The notes beneath the pieces are model-generated. The model had not been told where the DNA came from and did not search any database. It saw only the letters and a program-made list of their open reading frames with translations. A DNA stretch of 64,000 bases from Leptasterias polaris. Its lineage: Eukaryota; Echinodermata; Asteroidea; Forcipulatida; Asteriidae. Both the position numbers and the translations under genes were made by a program. Each line of letters starts with the position of its first letter. The first letter of the stretch is position 1. The DNA is taken from assembly GCA_037783415.1 (NCBI GenBank), contig JAZGTN010000007.1, forward strand, positions 4,113,501 to 4,177,500, read 5' to 3'. Below are positions 23,401-33,197 of the stretch, one piece after another.

Positions 23401-24890
23401 TCTTCATTTGACCATTAGGTTGTGATCACTACCACAAAAGAGAATTTGTAACAGTGCTTAAGCCCATTGGTGTGAATATAAATGATGTGTTTGAGCCCTG
23501 GTGAGCAGGATCAGAGGACATACCACCACATACAGAGTCTAACAGTTCGGGTGTTTGGTTTACTGGTACCATGGTGTTGGTTTTTGTTAGTGTGAAGAAG
23601 GACCCTACATGTACATGTATGTAGTAAATCAGTAACGAAGGAAGGAGTGGGAATAAATTAAAATCTGATTAATGATCACTCTGTTCAAAAATCAACTAAA
23701 TGTTTTTGTTTTTTTAATGTTGGGTTGGACTGGGCTGAGATCTGCACTTGTAAACTGAATGCATTAATAATAATAAAGAACATTTCCCCCTTAACACATA
23801 CATGTATTGTTGTGCACATATTTTCGCAAGCATGCTAAATTTTAGTCAATTTAAAATGTTGAGCTAATTGAGTTGAGCCACACACTCGCATTATAGAATA
23901 AAGTAGGCCTATATTTAATGGTTGGTAATGTGTTTACATAATAGATTGGAATGAAGTATGCTCTTTCAGGGAAAAAATATGATAAATAAATCTTACAAAA
24001 TTTACAGTTTATAGTATATTAGTAAAAAAAAAATTATTAGAAACTACGATCAAGAACAAAAAACTGTTTATCTACAACTTTTTTAATTGAAAGCCTATGA
24101 CTAGCTAAACCTACATACTGTACCAAAAATAAAATTATGGTACAACATATATAATTAATTGGATTAATACGATTAAGTAACTTCATCTTATTAAAGGTTA
24201 GTATTTTTGGTAAGTAGTTAATAGCACTATCTAGTATCTATTCCTTCCTCCATGCCATGGCACTATCAAGTATCATTATCAACTCACCGACCACCTACAT
24301 GTACCCCAAATAATACTTGCAATTTATAATTAATAAATATCACTTATCAGTCATGCCATCTCCTGGAGGCCTGGTGGTGCACTTCCAGTCCCAAGGCAAT
24401 GACTGAAGGCATTAATTAGCCGCATTACTGCAGTGACAGAGTCACACTGTGTCAAATTTCACACTTCACAATCACAGACTAGAGCTGCTTTTTTTAGCAC
24501 AGAAAGAAGCCAAGCACAAATCAATTTTAGTTACCAGAAATTTCCCAGCCTCAATACCATTTCACAATACACAATTTGTAAATGGTTTCCTGCAAAAATT
24601 CATTCAGCCTAAATTTGTATAAAGCATCATTTTCTGCTTTTAAAGGCAGCTCTACATGCTCCATGAATTGATTAGGCCTACAAATGGCCCGGACCCTAAA
24701 GGCAAAGCTGAAGTGAAATGAACTGGCCAATGACATTGACATGTGCATTTGTAATACTATAGTTGGTGCTTTTTCTAAGTTTACCAAAAATACTCACCTC
24801 CTGAAAGTGTCTGACAACTTCTTCCACAGTGTCTTTAGGAAGTTTTGTTTCAGCTGACAGATCAGCCACTACTGCAGGATCCACTTCCAT
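2466..24890 (-). CDS. Plastin/fimbrin, N-terminal half (actin-bundling protein), partial at left edge
   Basis: Cytoplasmic Ca2+-regulated actin-filament cross-linker. Seven exons, read 5' to 3' on the minus strand: 24798-24890, 15898-16053, 15344-15497, 14160-14274, 13542-13752, 12781-12925, 2466-2584. All have GT-AG borders and the phases add to 993 nt (331 codons). Residues 1-83 hold two EF-hands: loop one [12 protein letters not shown] is canonical, and loop two [12 protein letters not shown] has Lys where Gly is usual. Next comes the linker ([14 protein letters not shown]), then CH1 ([59 protein letters not shown]). The CH2 start follows ([36 protein letters not shown]). Plastins are about 610-630 aa, so the rest of CH2 and CH3-CH4 lie beyond position 1. 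The ATG gives [11 protein letters not shown] and is preceded by a plausible 5' UTR. The family call is firm; the vertebrate paralogue number cannot be assigned. Confidence 0.95.
2626..2943. mobile_element. MITE family C (TATAGACCATGTKACC termini), copy 1
   Basis: About 318 bp. Interior includes GAGCCACAGAGCCTGGACTT and CTGTACAGCTTTTGAGATG-like sequence in inverse orientation to the other two copies. Inserted only about 40 bp from plastin exon 7, on its intronic side. Confidence 0.75.
3975..4430 (+). repeat. Dispersed repeat, copy 1
   Basis: About 450 bp shared with 46095-46510 (TTTTGTGCTCACCTCCGATC, CTTGTCCCAGAGTTTTAATT, GGATACGCGCGAGACTTGCA). No terminal repeats or coding capacity seen; probably a fragment of a larger unidentified element. 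Confidence 0.75.
5344..5593. mobile_element. Palindromic MITE, GGGCCCAATTTCATGGCT termini
   Basis: Ends are GGGCCCAATTTCATGGCTTT and the complement AGAGCCATGAAATTGGGCCC. The centre contains TTACGGAAGC and TTACGTCAAGCG. This copy is intact and gives the empty site for the element inserted at 46801-47142. Confidence 0.85.
6142..6916. mobile_element. MITE family C, copy 2, interrupted by a SINE
   Basis: Starts TATAGACCATGTTACCTTTG at 6142 and ends ACATGGTCTATA at 6916. Roughly 420 bp in the middle (about 6162-6580) is a tRNA-headed SINE that is absent from the copy at 41914-42246. Confidence 0.8.
6162..6580 (+). mobile_element. tRNA-derived SINE with (ATT)n tail
   Basis: The 5' head resembles a Leu/Ser-type tRNA. 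Box A is TGGCCGAGTGG (about 6171) and box B is GGTTCGAATCC (about 6231). A unique body follows (TTCGTCCTTCGGATGGGACG), then GGCGCTATATAAA and a TATTATTATT tail. Box spacing and sequence fit an internal pol III promoter; the tRNA part is not a functional tRNA gene. Confidence 0.85.
7012..7375. mobile_element. TTAA-flanked MITE, AGGGTGTGTACA family, nested in another repeat
   Basis: Begins after TTAA with AGGGTGTGTACAACACTA and ends with TGTTGTACACACCCT. The host repeat (a CTCATCTTAAGATGAATCTTA sequence split by the insert) is seen uninterrupted near 41035-41060 and 53260-53285. The insertion point is therefore the TTAA within that sequence. Confidence 0.75.
8968..9312. mobile_element. TTAA-flanked MITE with a second palindrome inside
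   Basis: The outer element matches 33556-33730 in its ends (GGTTGTGTC, GATCAAAG) and inner arms (TGTACATGGAATTATGAAC). The extra middle (about 9068-9210) is itself palindromic (ATCCAGAAAGGTGGAT and complement). That makes it a nested insertion. Confidence 0.7.
10178..10407. mobile_element. MITE family B (TATAGATAG termini), copy 1
   Basis: Terminal inverted repeats begin TATAGATAG. The subterminal arms contain GGCCATCTTTACGGGCA and its complement TGCCCGTAAAGATGGC. The interior is unusually CG-rich for the window (GCGTTACGCGTGAGAACGGC). Copies at 45799-45995 and 55102-55331 define the ends. Confidence 0.85.
11207..11598. repeat. 129-bp tandem repeat, three copies
   Basis: Unit starts CTCAAAAATTGTAAATATCG and includes CAGTGAGTGCACGATAGT. 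The three copies are nearly identical (one GCAGGAG/GCAGAAG difference), implying recent duplication. Confidence 0.95.
12130..12780. repeat. Tandem duplication of plastin exon-6 tail plus intron start, three good copies and one decayed
   Basis: Periods are about 170, 162 and 162 bp. Each copy carries, on the minus strand, the last part of plastin exon 6, its donor (GTGAGT) and the first part of the intron. The exon-like cores lie at 12287-12331, 12467... see exact cores 12287-12331, 12457-12501 and 12619-12663, each 45 nt. A weaker fourth copy sits near 12130-12190. The copies contain a stop (TGA or TAA) just 5' of the core, so they cannot replace the whole exon. See findings for the cassette-exon idea. 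Confidence 0.85.
12926..15897. other. Plastin introns 2-5 (between the clustered exons)
   Basis: These are the four shorter introns: 12926-13541, 13753-14159, 14275-15343 and 15498-15897. The first contains one copy of the GTCGAAGCATCAGGCCACTA module (about 13427-13474). The last contains a tRNA-like SINE head (15582-15665) followed by a fragment of the AGGCCTGGAATTTC repeat (about 15770-15890). Nothing coding was seen apart from the exons. Confidence 0.6.
15582..15665 (+). mobile_element. SINE head fragment
   Basis: tRNA-like head only (TGTCATGGCCGAGCTG ... GGTTTGAATCCGGTCATGA). Body and tail are missing. Confidence 0.65.
17564..17730. mobile_element. MITE with CAGGCCTGGAATT termini, intact copy
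   Basis: Left CAGGCCTGGAATTTCATC, right TGTAATTCCAGGCCTG, 167 bp. Interior includes GCAAAGGGCACTTCCATTGC. This reveals the origin of the minisatellite at 22473-22840. Other copies: 53836 to about 53975 and 15770-15890 (partial). Confidence 0.8.
17812..18210. mobile_element. Cluster of GGGCCCAATTTCATA palindromic repeats
   Basis: At least two overlapping copies: CCCAGTTTCATAGAGCTGCT at 17818, CCCAATTTCATAAAAGTG near 17926, and AGCTCTATGAAATTGGGC near 18190-18207. The middle (about 17926-18115) is complete; the outer one appears interrupted. Confidence 0.65.
18462..18731. mobile_element. MITE with CAGGGATGTGAT termini
   Basis: Left CAGGGATGTGATAGG, right ATCACATCCCTG, 270 bp. An older copy spans about 1974-2259 and shares the interior (CTTGCGAGCACGAAGCCCACT). 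Confidence 0.8.
18965..19027. repeat. Perfect 31-bp-arm palindrome with a 1-nt centre
   Basis: AAATTGGGCCCTGGGGCTGG... is followed after a single T by its exact complement. The outer 12 bp are the GGGCCCAATTT terminus common in the window. See findings. Confidence 0.95.
19384..19797. repeat. 15/16-bp minisatellite (TATGGCAAGTGTCTG / TATGGCAAGTGTCTAG), about 27 copies
   Basis: Blocks of the 15-bp unit flank a block of about eight 16-bp units that differ by an inserted A. Both strands are open in several frames because 15 is a multiple of three. Not coding. Confidence 0.95.
22473..22840. repeat. 16-bp minisatellite (GGGCACTTCCATTGGA), about 23 copies
   Basis: Almost perfect 16-mer array of 368 bp. 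The unit is found once inside the CAGGCCTGGAATT MITE, and the array is flanked by the rest of that MITE (TTTTGGAGGGCAAGGCC on the left, AAAATCTTACAGTCTTTGGG on the right). It arose by local expansion within a transposon copy. The long open frames across it are an effect of the repeat and are not genes. Confidence 0.95.
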
Positions 24891-25080
24891 GATTCAGGAG
24901 GAATAAGTCTACCAACAAGCCGCAAATCTCAACTCCAGACGAACCGAACTCGAACCTTGCTTGCACTGCAAACAGTTGCCGTGGGCTTCCCGTGAACAAA
25001 CACACACACGCCCGCCGACCACAAGAAGAAAATCACCAACCGGTTTGACACAGAACCCGGTGTACCTTTCGACTTACTGA
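24891..25080 (-). promoter_or_regulatory. Plastin 5' UTR and probable promoter-proximal region
   Basis: Sequence directly upstream of the plastin ATG on the minus strand. It is richer in G+C than its surroundings and lacks the repeats that fill the intron. No TATA box is evident and I cannot place the transcription start. The upstream boundary is arbitrary. Confidence 0.35.
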
Positions 25081-27329
25081 ATGTACACTATAGATGCACG
25101 ATAAGATAATATTTCATAGTCATAAAGCTTGTTGGTCAAGTACTTGTTGTAACTTGGTACAAACTTTATGTCTGATTCACGAAATGTAGTTTGCAAAGGG
25201 CGTAGTGTCTATACTGTGGTGGTGGGTGCATCGATAGGCGGAAGTACTAAATGCGGATAAATGCAATGAAACTGCAACACACAGGTGGTTGATACGCATG
25301 CGCATTGGCCTCAAAGCTCTTTCATTGTGTGGTGCTTTGTGACCCGTGTCAAGTATTTCCTCCCGTTGGACCGGGTGACCGCGCACATTAAAGGGATAGC
25401 GTGGTAACTTTGAAAGGGAAGATTACAAGATAAGTTATGAGGAAACTATGTTGCAGTTTCTATTTATGACATTGGAGAACAATCTCTCAGAATTGTCGTG
25501 AAAATTATCGTTAATGCCAGCGTTTTTCGCAGCAAGCAGGTAAAACTTATTCAGGCTTCCCTGGCTCTCTACGTTGATAAACAATCATTTTCGGCAGACA
25601 TGATTTCGTTTTACAGCACCAGAGAGCTAGTTATAACTGAATTTCATTTGTGTATTATTATTGTAATTTTTTTCCTGGCGTCAGCTTCCGCGAGAAATAT
25701 AACATTAAGCCTTTAAAGACGCTTTTTATTTTTGCTTTCGATCCTGATCCTGTTGATGAACGAACCAATTGGCAGGTCGAACCATTCGGGACGTCCAACT
25801 TGTCACAAAAGTACAAAGGCAGGAGCAGAGCAAAATACGACTGAACTTGTTTTTTAAGTACATATGCCTTACTACGAAAGCACATTTTTCAATCCATTAA
25901 TTACGAACTCACAATACGTTATAGACCCCTTTCATTGGCTGTCATCACTGGGACCAAACAATAGAAATGTGCGCGTGTACGCGCAGCTAGCGCACAACTC
26001 TTGGCCAATGATCTAGGGCTTCCTTTGACAGCAGAGAGGGCGCTGTTTGGGCTTGCGACGTCACGCAAGGGGTTTGGGATCTAGACAAAGTCACTTAATT
26101 TTGTTGAAGTATTATTTTGATTTATGTTACTTTTCAGAGTTTTTTCGATCGGTAAAAACTCAGGCATAATTTTTTTTTTTAAATGAATAAACCGTTAATT
26201 AAAAACCCAAAACAAAAAACAACTTGTAGGCCTAACTGTAGACCAATACCTATCAACATATAAACATGTCTCATTTTGCTAAACACCAAAGTATGTGCAT
26301 TTGAAAAGCACACCACAGCTTAATCCAATGGACACGTTATTTTTTACAAGTCTACAATTATATCCAAAAACAAATTAATAATTTACCTTTTCCTTTTGCT
26401 ATGTTGCAATTTAAATAATTTACAATTCTGTATTTATTAATTTTTTTTACCCTTAGGAGAAGTTTGCAAATCATGGAAAATTCACTGTTGGCTGTTATTC
26501 TTGATGTACTAAATGATGTGTTTATCTTAATATTTTGTTTGGGTGTCTTTTTGGTTTTGGTATTTTTTATGTTTTGGAACAATGTTTACTTTCCCCTTTG
26601 TGCCACCGGCTACCATGAAAAAGTATTTTTTTAATAAACCAGGAAATAGATGAAACAAAAATTTGAGCATTGAATGCATTGTGGTAGATAAAGCCAAATA
26701 GCAATCTAGTAGTACAGTTCAATTTTATCATGAAAGTTGATTACTACGTATAGGTTTACAGGAAAGCATAGGTCGTAGGCAAAATACACTGCGCCAGCTT
26801 TCACTATAATACCCCAAATTTCCTTGAACTGCCCGGCCGATCCAAGGCTGATCGATGGAAAGTGAAATTATTTACTGCACCAAAGTACTACGTTTCTTAT
26901 TATACCGGACGGAATTCAGCACGGATGTCCATGTTTGGACAACTTTGAAGGAGGAATCTATTAATAAGACCGTGGAATTTACACAGTCATTTATAACCGG
27001 CTGTGTGATTGACTTATTTTCTTTCAAAACAACACTTTGTTTTGTGAATCATTCCTCACAGCGGCTGGGCGGCATCATTGTATGCAAGAGAACACAGTGG
27101 ATGGTGTCACGGGTTCGCATGATTTTGAGGGTTTTTTCGCGCCAAAATTGATTGTTATTGCAATCTTTGCTTGTGAGATAATACAATAATCTGATTCTAA
27201 ATTTAATCATGAAATAATTGTGTGTATAAGATCAGAGAAACTTTCTATTTCAAATTATGGATAGTAACGCAGAAACATGATATTGCGCTCTTCTTGCTCC
27301 ACGTATCGACCCTGACATTCTAACCTGAT

Positions 27330-27497
27330 TCTAACAGTAGGCTAATTCGACCCCGATTCCATCCCAACAATAGGCTAACTCGACCCTGATTCGATCCCAA
27401 CAATAGGCTAACTCGACCCTGATTCGATCCCAACAATAGGCTAACTCGACCCTGATTCGATCCCAACAATAGGCTAACTCGGCCTTGATTCGATCTT
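27330..27497. repeat. 33-bp tandem repeat, about five copies
   Basis: Unit AACAATAGGCTAACTCGACC plus CTGATTCGATCCC. Sequence diverges at both edges. Confidence 0.9.
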
Positions 27498-30234
27498 GAT
27501 TCGGCCTTGATGAATTACAATAATCTAATTTTGTTGATGAAGACCACTATTTTACAATTTTTTCTTTCCTCACTTGTTGGTTGCTGGCGTTTGCTGAATG
27601 ATGAAAGTTGTGAAGAAAAATCATTGGGGTTGTTTAAAACTGTTCAACACACTGTTCACAGGTACGTGACCTTTGAGCCTTTGTTTAATTGGTGACAGGT
27701 GGATGTACACAATAGCTGATCACACGGTGAATGTGTCTAGCCAGGACTCCAATCTTGTTTGAGGCATACATTAATACAATGGACTAGTAATCCGTACTTG
27801 TTACATTCACTTAAAGTTCACAAAAGTCGATCTGTTGACTAATTTGAGCAGACTCAATGGTATGGCCCGTATAATGCTTATCATCGTGGATGGTCATAGG
27901 CCTATAACATTTTTTTTTTTTTTTAGAGTCAATTGGTATAAATAAAGTTATGCAATGTTTTTCATTGTCCGTTTAAACATTAATACAATCCAAATAATGG
28001 TAAGGTGAATGTTTAAACAATTTATGATAACAATTTTACTCCCAAATTAGTCCCACAAAAAGAGGGGGGGGGGGGGGATACAAAAGGAGCAAGTTCGGGA
28101 AATGAGAGCTGTTTTATTTTACGTATGACATTTTACAAAAGGCAAGTACAACAAGCACCATTTATCATTGGAAAATAAGTTTTCTTTATGATTTTTAACT
28201 TGTTATTTAGTGTAAATCCTATCTACAATTTTGCCTTCAAGGAACTTTTCTCCAATACAAAAACAATTGTCGAAAAATTGGCATTTTCTAGCTGGGAATG
28301 ATGATTCAAATTATGACCGATATTCATCTTCCAACATGTCAAAGGTTTACTTATTTGAGTTTCTTTCGACTCACCCCGTCCAGGTCAAGTTTGACCTACC
28401 CTTGAAAGCTTGAAAGATGCCGAACTCGATCATTAGACAACAACCAGCACAAATATATCCATTAGGATCCAAGAAATGGTTGCATGGGCACTTAGCCCAA
28501 GTCGGACTCCTCCGTTATTGTCCGTCGCACTTGGAGACTGGTGTCCTACACCGGAGCTAGGGACAGAGAGAGACCAATTCACAACTTGGATTCATTCCTG
28601 TCCCAGTAGACTCGTCGTATTGAATTTTGACCTCTGGTGTGTTTTAGGCCTAGTTGTGCTACTTTATCGGGTAAAATGCTTCCTCTCTGTTGTTTTTGTT
28701 GCTCAATTCTGTCGCCTTGAGGAATGTACCGGAACCTTGATGCTGTTCTTAAAGTTGTACAGGGCGAATGGGCGTCGGTATGTAGCCCGGGGTGACATTT
28801 ATCCTAGTAAAACCTCAGACTAGAGCAGCTAAATGTCCCTTTCCAGCTACGAAACAATTTACTTTTGTCTACGTCAAAAAGAGTACAACATTCTCTTCTA
28901 AGAGTTCAAAAAGTCGGTAAAAGTAGTGAAATGTTCCGATATATCAACGAGTCATGTGAGAACGACTATGGAAAGCAACCGTCAAAATGTGTAAAATACT
29001 TAAGTCCCAAAAGACCGCTGAAAAGTACGGGACAACATTTTTTACTGTAGGACGATTCACTTACGTAGTGCTACGCGCAATGTTTACTGTGAAAAATCGT
29101 AAAACTAATACAGTTTATAGAATCAGTGAAATTAATTTCTTCAAGATAATTTTTAAGCTAAATAAGTTATGTAAACTAAATAAGATTATCTTCTTTCTTT
29201 CTGATTTATGAACTGCAATTGGGCACTATTTTTTGTGAAGTGCGTAGGGATTACAGAGCTGTACGGTCTGCACAATGTTGTCCGTGAAACTCTGACTGAG
29301 CGAGCTCGGACAGGCGTAACTTGTGATTTCATTGGTCGAAAGTGTTTTCGGAAGTGGTTCAGATCAATTGTCATTGGCCAAACCATGGGAGCACGCAGAT
29401 ACAAACAAAACAACCGAAAAAATAAAATGTTTAAACCCCAACAGGTGCACTATTTTCTCGACTGGATACAGTTCTTCAATTTTTTCAAAGCGGAAGTTTT
29501 TCTGGGAGAGTAGTAGGCCTCTACTGGTGAAATATTCCCAATCAGCTTCAGATTTGGATGAACCAATCAATTTTGTTTTTTATTTACCACCTGCATGGCA
29601 TGGGTGGAGTCATTGATGGCTGAATTAATTATTTTTTGTCAACGTAACAAGATTGTAGCTTAGACAGCGTGGGTATTTTTTTGTATCTCTTTATACAAGG
29701 AGAAGTATAACATTTAATTACGAGATTACGTAACAATCAATCTAGGAAGGGATTAACTGTCTGGATCGAGGATTAAATAAAGGAACAAAAGAACACTTTT
29801 GGAAAGCCTTCCTTGCAGCCGAGTCTTTTAGTGCTTCGAATAATGTAAAAACTAAGAAATGATGAAGTTATTAAATTAAACTCTATTATCCTGGCGTTAA
29901 TAAGGGTGAACTCCACACTAAATAGGGAGAAAACAGAGCGACGGCCTAATGAATATTTTTTAGGCCCCTCAAAAAAGTCTGTACTAGACAGACTTCAGAG
30001 CCAACAATAATGGGTACAGGGTAACATTTTTGATTAATAATTACCTATAACTTTCAACTGGAAGTATTTTTTGGGATGAAGTAGGCCCTGAAAAATGGTC
30101 ATATTAGCCGAGAGGAGTAGATATGGATTTTTGTTTTTCAAGATTGATGCTTGAACGATTGAAAATTTAAACAGGTGTAGCGGGTGTTTTTTGGAGGGAG
30201 AATAATTCAACGGACCTTCGGACACCCCATGGCA

Positions 30235-30400
30235 AATAGATCAATCCATTAAGCCCCGCCTCCTTACGAGTTGACCAATCACAAGCGCGAAACCCGATCG
30301 CCATTAGTGCAAAGATCACCAAACGGCTCAAATGGTGATCAGATTTCGCGGTTGTGATTGGTCAATGAGAAATGGGCGTGGCTTAATGGATCGGTGTATT
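30235..30400. mobile_element. Palindromic MITE, family A, copy 2
   Basis: 166 bp, nearly identical to the copy at 96-261 and in the same orientation. Lies in the gene-free stretch between plastin and the proline-rich gene. The high identity suggests recent activity. Confidence 0.85.
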
Positions 30401-31638
30401 GAGCAGAGGATAGCAGTTTAGGGAGTCAATGGATAATCAATCTTCTCGTATACTGTAAAATCTGTGAGACTTCAAATATTGTGAAAGTAATTTTGAATGT
30501 ATAGCAATTTGCACTGTATGCTGTTGCAATTTAATTACTGGGGTGCACCCTCAAGCCAAGCTGGTTCATCTAGTGGTGGGATAACTTATGAGTTAATATT
30601 GAAAGAGTTTAAAACCAAATGTGTCAGACTCGACAATGGAAACTTACAGTTAAATCCAGATTCATTTTTTAATTCACTACTTTTGATGCAAGGATTTCAT
30701 AAATAATCTCCCATAAATTTATTACCTTGCTAAAATGGTTAGTTATAAATAATTGGTTAATAGTACTGAAATATTTGATTGAACTTGTGTATTACAAGAA
30801 AAAAACATATCATCCAAATAATGTGAATAAATTATATTAAATATCCAATGATTCATATTTCATCTAAATTATATTTAAAAATATTCCTATTATTTGTAAG
30901 AATAAAATATATGAAATATATGAGAAAATGTTGTACTTAATTTAATATACAGGATTGGTAGAGCTGACAAAATAGTCGCAGACAGTGTTCATGTTTTGTC
31001 TGATCAACCATAATACATGAAATAACAAACCGGTGAAAATTTGGGCTTAATCCCTTGTGTGAGTCAGGAGAAAATAGTGAAAAGCAATTTTTAGCAAGTA
31101 AACACATTGTTATTAATTTGGGTTGTAACAATCCAAATCAGCGGTTGCATTTTCAAATGTTTTCATGTACACTTTTCTCAGACTTCATTTTAGCTGGAAA
31201 TATTTCACACACAAAATGGTTCTAGTATGTGAACTTCATATCAGTAAGCTTTTAGACTAAAACTAAACAATATGGTAGTTTGTCAACCTTATCAATTCCT
31301 GTATAATACCTTTAAATGTGATTACTGAAGAGCTGCATGATTTGCATATACTTAATTAAAATACCAGGGACCCATGAGAGAACAGTAAAATGTTTGGGAC
31401 CCTAAACAAAATAAGACCAATAAAACAAAATTAAACCTTTACTGAGGTATCACTTGAAAAACTGCATATCAAACTCCAAGATAATTGAAGAGGAGTTAAT
31501 GCTTTATAACCACATATTTAATATTTAATTGTTATTATAATTTTGTAAATTTTCTATGGCTGTCTTTGTTTACAGCAAATACTTTCATTTATGATATTCT
31601 TGTTACAAATATCCAACTATATTGAGGTTCTAACTTAA

Positions 31639-32013
31639 AGGCACTGGACACGTTTGGTAGTTGTCAAAGACCAGTATTCTCACTTGGAATATCCCAACAT
31701 ATGCATAAATAACAAACCTGTGAAAATTTGGGCTCAATTGGTCATCGGTTGCAAGAAAATATTGAAAGAAAAAAAAAACCTTGTTGCACAAATTTGTGTG
31801 CTTTCAGATGCCTGAAAAAGGCTTCAGGCCTGAAGTCTTTTTCAGATTCAAATATTTTAGTGAGAAATTACCTCTTTCTCAAAAACTATGTTACTTCAGA
31901 GGGATTCGTTTCTCAAAATGTGTTATACTATCAACAGCTCTCCGTTGCTCGTTACCAAGTAAATTTTTATGCTAATATATATTTTGAGTAATTACCAAAC
32001 GTGTCCAGTGCCT
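31639..32013. mobile_element. TTAA-flanked MITE, AGGCACTGGACACGTTTGGT family, copy 1
   Basis: TTAA flanks both ends. The terminal inverted repeats run AGGCACTGGACACGTTTGGT and its complement. About 375 bp, non-coding. Two more complete copies are at 32601-32968 and 46801-47142; decayed relatives lie at about 4430-4800 and 21840-22130. Confidence 0.85.
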
Positions 32014-32600
32014 TTAATACAGCTCCAGAAGATGTACGACTTATTTACAATAGGTTGAAACTGACCCAATTCACTTGAAGTCATCATCAGAATTATCTTG
32101 GTTGCACCATTTAAGGACTCAATGGCAAAAAAACGCGGCTAGGAGTCAATAGGTATATAAACTAGTCTTTGTTCCAGACACTCTTGTTGTTCATACTCCA
32201 CAATCAATCACCAAATGAGGGCGCTACATTGTACGTCGAGATAGATAGACCACTCAATATTGTATGCCAACAATGCCTGGATACAATTTTAGGAAATAAT
32301 TTTAGGAAATTACTACACATTAAACTAGAAACCTCAATCAGTTGACAAGAAAATTCACTAAGGCACATTAAACATCTGCAGCAAATAATTTATCTACATG
32401 TATAAAGCTGGGCTTGTTGAGAAAGGGTCCCAAAGGGTTGGACCTGGGGTTGCAAGGGTGGCTAGTGCATAAAGCGCTCCCCTCTCACAACTATTACCCC
32501 TGGTTTGTTTCCCGGCTGGGGCTGTCATGTGAGTAGAGTTGTGCGTTGGTTCTCTCCTATACCACAAGGGTGCTATGGGTCCTCGGTCTTTGGCTATTAA

Positions 32601-32968
32601 AGGCACTGAACACGTTTGGTAATTGTCAAAGACCAGTATTCTCACTTGGTGTATCCCAACATATGCATAAAATAACAAGTCTGTGAAAATTTGGGCTGAA
32701 TTGGTCATTGAAGTTGCAAGAAAATGATGAAAGAAAAAACACCCTCGTTGTACAAATTAGTGTGCTTTCAGATAGGAATAAAAGGCTTCTGGCCAGAAGT
32801 CTTTTATTATTTTAGTGGGAAATTACCTCTTTCTCAAAAACTACGTTACTTGAGAGGGAGTCGTTTCTCACAATGTTTTATACTATCAACAGCTCTCCGT
32901 TGCTCGTTACCTAGTAAGTTTTTATGCTAATATATATTTTGAGTAATTACCAAACGTGTACAGTGCCT
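32601..32968. mobile_element. TTAA-flanked MITE, AGGCACTGGACACG family, copy 2
   Basis: 368 bp between TTAA (32597-32600) and TTAA (32969-32972). Only about 600 bp from copy 1 and in the same orientation. Fragments of a tRNA-like SINE lie immediately upstream (about 32450-32550). Confidence 0.85.
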
Positions 32969-33197
32969 TTAATCTATGTTCATTATGGTTCGATGTGGCT
33001 GGCTGCCAAAGGCGCCATTGCATGCCTGTGGTTCGAATGCCACGTCCTTAGCATGTCAGCTTCCCAGCTGAAAGTAAGGATGATTAGCCTCCAAATTATT
33101 ATTACTATTATAGGTTACTCCCCCCTGGTTACGCCACTTATAATCATACGTACATGAAGCATGAAATATGTCACACTATTGATGCCCACATGGAGCG

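Larger units (their letters stand above)
16054..24797. other. Plastin intron 1, about 8.7 kb, repeats only
   Basis: No nested gene seen. It holds AT-rich sequence with many ACATGTAC strings (16080-17300), an AGGCCTGGAATT-type MITE (17564-17730), several GGGCCCAATTTCATA repeats (17812-18205), a CAGGGATGTGAT MITE (18462-18731), a near-perfect palindrome (18965-19027), and two minisatellites (19384-19797, 22473-22840). Fragments of the ACACTGGACCACTGGCC repeat lie around 20828-21200. A long first intron is typical of animal plastin genes and could hold enhancers, but none is identifiable by eye. Confidence 0.6.
24891..33197. other. Intergenic stretch between plastin and the proline-rich gene; no gene recognised
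   Basis: Open frames up to about 115 codons occur (for example near 28476-28823 and 26855-27151), but none shows family motifs, flanking exons or coding-like bias. The stretch contains the 33-bp tandem repeat (27330-27497), a poly-G tract (28066), MITE family A copy 2 (30235-30400) and two TTAA MITEs (31639-32013, 32601-32968). The first few hundred bases act as the plastin upstream region. Confidence 0.55.

Noticed and set aside
26855..27151. 98-codon open frame
   Set aside because: Low-complexity mixture with no motif or context; length is within chance for this amount of sequence.
28476..28823. 115-codon open frame in the intergenic stretch
   Set aside because: No recognisable family, no supporting exons or splice sites, and partial similarity to a non-coding repeat near 38700.
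30497..30706. 69-codon frame (contains SSQAGSSSGGITYELILKEF)
   Set aside because: Looks mildly protein-like but has no partner exon, no family match I can name, and is AT-biased like its surroundings.
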